A DNA stretch of 11,618 nucleotides, from NCBI GenBank assembly GCA_004802725.1, contig SGPM01000570.1, forward strand, positions 1 to 11,618, written 5' to 3'. Position numbers and translations under genes: made by a program. The DNA comes from Antrodiella citrinella (Eukaryota > Basidiomycota > Agaricomycetes > Polyporales > Steccherinaceae). This document shows, piece after piece, positions 10,101-11,618 of the stretch; position 1 is the first letter of the stretch; every line of letters begins with the position of its first letter. The notes beneath the pieces were generated by a model. It had not been told where the DNA came from and did no database searches. It worked only from the letters and a program-made list of their open reading frames with translations.

Positions 10101-10185
10101 CGCAAGTCCTATAACTACATGGTACGTTCTGCGATGCTGATGCTGACCTGGATTTCCGCTTAACATTTCTCTTCTATAGGCTTGA
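7183..10185 (+). CDS. cul3: Cullin-3, scaffold of BTB-type ubiquitin ligases
   Basis: Scaffold joining BTB adaptors (N-terminus) to the RING protein Rbx1 (C-terminus). Thirteen exons: 7183-7192, 7248-7276, 7329-7340, 7392-7742, 7793-8122, 8174-8671, 8725-8814, 8873-9151, 9208-9501, 9560-9820, 9880-10017, 10074-10121, 10180-10185. They encode 781 residues (human 768). N-terminal LSFEE (46-50) and the DRVY block (135) mark the cullin repeats. [47 protein letters not shown] and RHSGRRLTW form the cullin homology domain. The C-terminal winged helix has [16 protein letters not shown] with Lys726 as the expected NEDD8 site, then LIEREYLER and the final YNYMA. The LSFEE/YNL region and the DRVYTK block point to cullin-3 rather than cullin-1 or -4. 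A Gly/Lys-rich insert lies at about 345-370. Introns are 50-59 nt; one appears to be GC-AG. The first exon is uncertain. Confidence 0.94.
7329..7340 (+). other. 12-nt micro-exon of cul3 (Arg-Pro-Pro-Lys)
   Basis: Lies between intron 7277-7328 (GTAAGC...TTTAG) and intron 7341-7391 (GTACTG...ACAG), phase 0 on both sides. Using the nearer TAG acceptor at 7316 would bring in an immediate stop, while the micro-exon yields KQRIRPPKHGPSV, the basic/proline stretch expected before the first cullin helix. No EST support is available from sequence alone. Confidence 0.7.
9502..9559 (+). other. Probable GC-AG intron in cul3
   Basis: The protein family runs FLSYQ straight into DIKSATGIP. The only junction that achieves this ends the exon after CAG at 9501 and starts the intron with GCGCGG, ending at CTACAG. 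A GT donor at 9492 gives the wrong phase, and one at 9521 would leave a 39-nt intron in the wrong phase. The GC start therefore looks real or is a base error in the sequence. Confidence 0.7.
10122..10179 (+). other. Last cul3 intron, followed by a 6-nt coding exon
   Basis: GTACGT to CTATAG, 58 nt. After splicing, the final exon contributes only GCT TGA (10180-10185), completing the conserved cullin ending YNYMA. If the intron were retained, the protein would gain a hydrophobic tail of 14 residues ([13 protein letters not shown] region) before a TAA within the intron. Confidence 0.85.
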
Positions 10186-10322
10186 TTCTATTTCTAGTCA
10201 ATGTGTTGCATATGTACCACTAATTCTTGTATCCATACGATTTGAGACAGAGCAAGAACTGAAATTGAACGTCCCGAAGTCACAAGCTTGAGGCAGTCAG
10301 CATATAGTGATCAAATGAAACA
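10186..10322. other. Tail-to-tail gap between cul3 and the pseudogene
   Basis: About 137 bases must hold both 3' ends, so the transcripts probably overlap or terminate very close together. No strong terminator or repeat is seen. Confidence 0.5.
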
Positions 10323-11371
10323 TCAAAATCTACGTAGCATTTCTATCATGGCCTGGTTCGATAATACCATTAGGAAGCACATCCCCAGGACGCCCCTCTC
10401 TCCCGACAAACATTGGGTACCTCACTCCGCCACGCTCACCATCCCAATCGAAGTCCACAAGTATGCGCACCTTCCCCTTCACAGCTTCTTCCCATCCATG
10501 CTTCAACATGATATTTGGCATGCGCAAATCACCAAAAACGAGATCGGCGTTATGCACGATCTTCAAGGCTTTCTCTACTTCTGCGTAAACCGGCTCTGGC
10601 AAGACATTGTTCTCGAAAGCATTATCGGCCGTAACACATGAAATGAACTCCATGACTATCATGAAGAGGTCCCCGCCATTTCTGAGCCGCCCATGGAAAA
10701 ACAATTTCGGTGCAAAGTCTTCGGATGCCAAAAGGTGACGGGCACGGTCGCTGTATCTGCTGACGACAACCTCACGGTTTGTATCGACGATGACGGCCTT
10801 GAATGCGACACACAAATGGTCCTCTTCGATACGGCTGACATATCTGAAATGCACAACTGGCGACTCGGAGCCTTGGACGCGATACGATGTCGGATAAGGA
10901 AAGGAACGCTTATTCTGAGCGACGAGCTCCCCTTGTGGACAGTCTAGATTCTCGTGATACTGGAAGAGAGTTCGAACGCCATGAGCGAGAGCGAGAAGAA
11001 CGCGAGCGATCCGGATGACACGACGGTCGATCAGCGTCGGGCTGACCCCGAGCCAAAGAGTGTCGGTGATGCGCTCCACTGTGACCTGAGTAGGTCAAAC
11101 TGCGCCGACATTAGTAAGAGTGGGACCAGCGATTGCGACGAGGAAAGCCGGACATGGTCCATATTTGATCAATTCGTTCCGCTACAAATATAATGATAAT
11201 AACAAAAGTAACACAATCGACGTCGAATAGGCATACATACTTCGGGATTGATCCATGATTGCTTATAGGAGAATACTGCCTGCAACATCGGATCTCCGTC
11301 ATTTCCTGGTTCTTCCTTTTTCTCGACGAAAAGAGGAAACGCTGTCTCGAAGGGATGCTTTGCTCGCGATA
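10323..11371 (-). pseudogene. Decayed PD-(D/E)XK-like plus kinase-like fusion protein
   Basis: Read on the minus strand. Exon 11371-11241 ends FVEKKEEPGNDGDPMLQAVFSY..., resembling the E-x-K core of PD-(D/E)XK nuclease-like domains. Intron 11240-11182 (GTATGT...TTGTAG, 59 nt) joins in phase to CPAFLVAIAGPTLTNVGAV, then the kinase-like part with VFGDLRMPNIMLK (catalytic-loop equivalent) and LVDFDWDGERGGVRYP (DFG equivalent), ending NGIIEPGHD. I recall this two-domain arrangement from large agaricomycete families, including Crinkler-like effectors. Lesions: an in-frame TGA at 11097-11095, a shifted frame at about 10350-10343 that moves the usual EMLRRF ending (stop at 10323) out of frame, and an apparent loss of the ATP-anchoring lysine near 10762. 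The 5' end is unresolved; an earlier exon may lie beyond 11425. It could instead be a live gene with sequence errors. Confidence 0.65.
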
Positions 11372-11618
11372 CTGATGCCAAGTGATCAGGTAGGGTCTTA
11401 TCGGTGTCCACGTGTTGCCCTATACCGCGAGAGAGCAAATAGGCTCAGATCAAGCCCCTCACACGGAACGTGAGAGGGGCTTGTCGCAAAGTAGGGCTTT
11501 TGATAGGGACATGTTTTGATAGAAAAATTACTTATGAGTCATAGTCCAACATTGTTACGAGTAAGATCGTAGTCTATTCAACTTGATCTCATCATCAATG
11601 CATGAACCGACCACGCGC
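11372..11618. other. Region upstream of the pseudogene, right window edge
   Basis: Minus-strand 11425-11372 can be read as a 54-nt intron (GTATAG...CATCAG), but the open frame also continues through it to 11438, so both readings are possible. Beyond the hairpin no coding frame with an ATG is convincing. A CACGTG lies at 11409-11414. Confidence 0.35.
11451..11483. repeat. Strong hairpin (10 + 4 bp stem, GAA loop)
   Basis: CAAGCCCCTC pairs perfectly with GAGGGGCTTG; inside, after one A-A mismatch, CACG pairs with CGTG around a three-base loop. The whole is 33 bases. It sits just 5' of the pseudogene on its strand. No other copy was found in the window, and there is no T-run after it as in a bacterial-type terminator. 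Confidence 0.85.

Noticed and set aside
589..10185. F-box gene and cul3 as parts of one functional cluster
   Set aside because: F-box proteins work with cullin-1 SCF ligases while cullin-3 uses BTB adaptors, and an unrelated tRNA exportin lies between them.
10288..10641. Plus-strand open frame of 117 codons opposite the kinase-like gene
   Set aside because: It lies antisense to the conserved FGD and DFD regions, has no recognisable motif, and is explained as a codon-bias shadow.
1..11618. tRNA, rRNA, CRISPR, prophage or intact transposon
   Set aside because: No T-loop/B-box pattern, regular direct-repeat array, integrase or transposase motif, or terminal inverted repeats were seen; the DNA is eukaryotic and intron-rich.

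Overview
The window looks like nuclear DNA of a filamentous basidiomycete, most likely an agaricomycete. Three observations support this. The genes are split by many very short GT-AG introns (27 in the three intact genes, all 47 to 65 nt except one of 234 nt). Many of these introns carry a CTNAC/CTAAT-like branch point close to the acceptor. The lineage-typical families present are an F-box protein with a long unclassified C-terminus and a PD-(D/E)XK-like/kinase-like protein. No rRNA, tRNA, CRISPR array or intact transposon was found. The exon models below were built by hand from splice signals, reading phase and remembered protein-family conservation.

Layout: 1-588 is upstream sequence without a gene, holding three ACGCGT motifs and one CACGTG. 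Positions 589-2249 (+, 4 exons) encode a 500-residue F-box protein. Positions 2250-2739 are intergenic. Positions 2740-6779 (+, 13 exons) encode a 1075-residue exportin-T (Los1/XPOT, nuclear tRNA export). Positions 6780-7182 are intergenic with a small hexanucleotide repeat. Positions 7183-10185 (+, 13 exons) encode a 781-residue cullin-3, complete from the BTB-adaptor-binding N-terminus to the neddylation lysine and the C-terminal YNYMA. About 137 bases further on, tail to tail on the minus strand, lies a damaged member of a basidiomycete PD-(D/E)XK-like/kinase-like family (10323 to about 11371, 5' end unresolved). A strong hairpin lies at 11451-11483.

The three plus-strand genes are housekeeping or regulatory genes in a head-to-tail row with separate promoters; no operon logic applies. 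The F-box protein (SCF, cullin-1 type ligases) and cullin-3 (BTB-type ligases) both belong to ubiquitin ligation but to different complexes, so their proximity is probably coincidental. The exportin acts in tRNA traffic.

I did not find a convincing new multi-gene system. The best leads concern gene structure and decay: a 12-nt micro-exon, a 6-nt terminal coding exon and a GC-AG intron in cul3; an outsized, stop-free intron in the exportin that could be retained in frame; a cluster of MCB-like boxes before the F-box gene; and the nuclease/kinase-like pseudogene with independent lesions.
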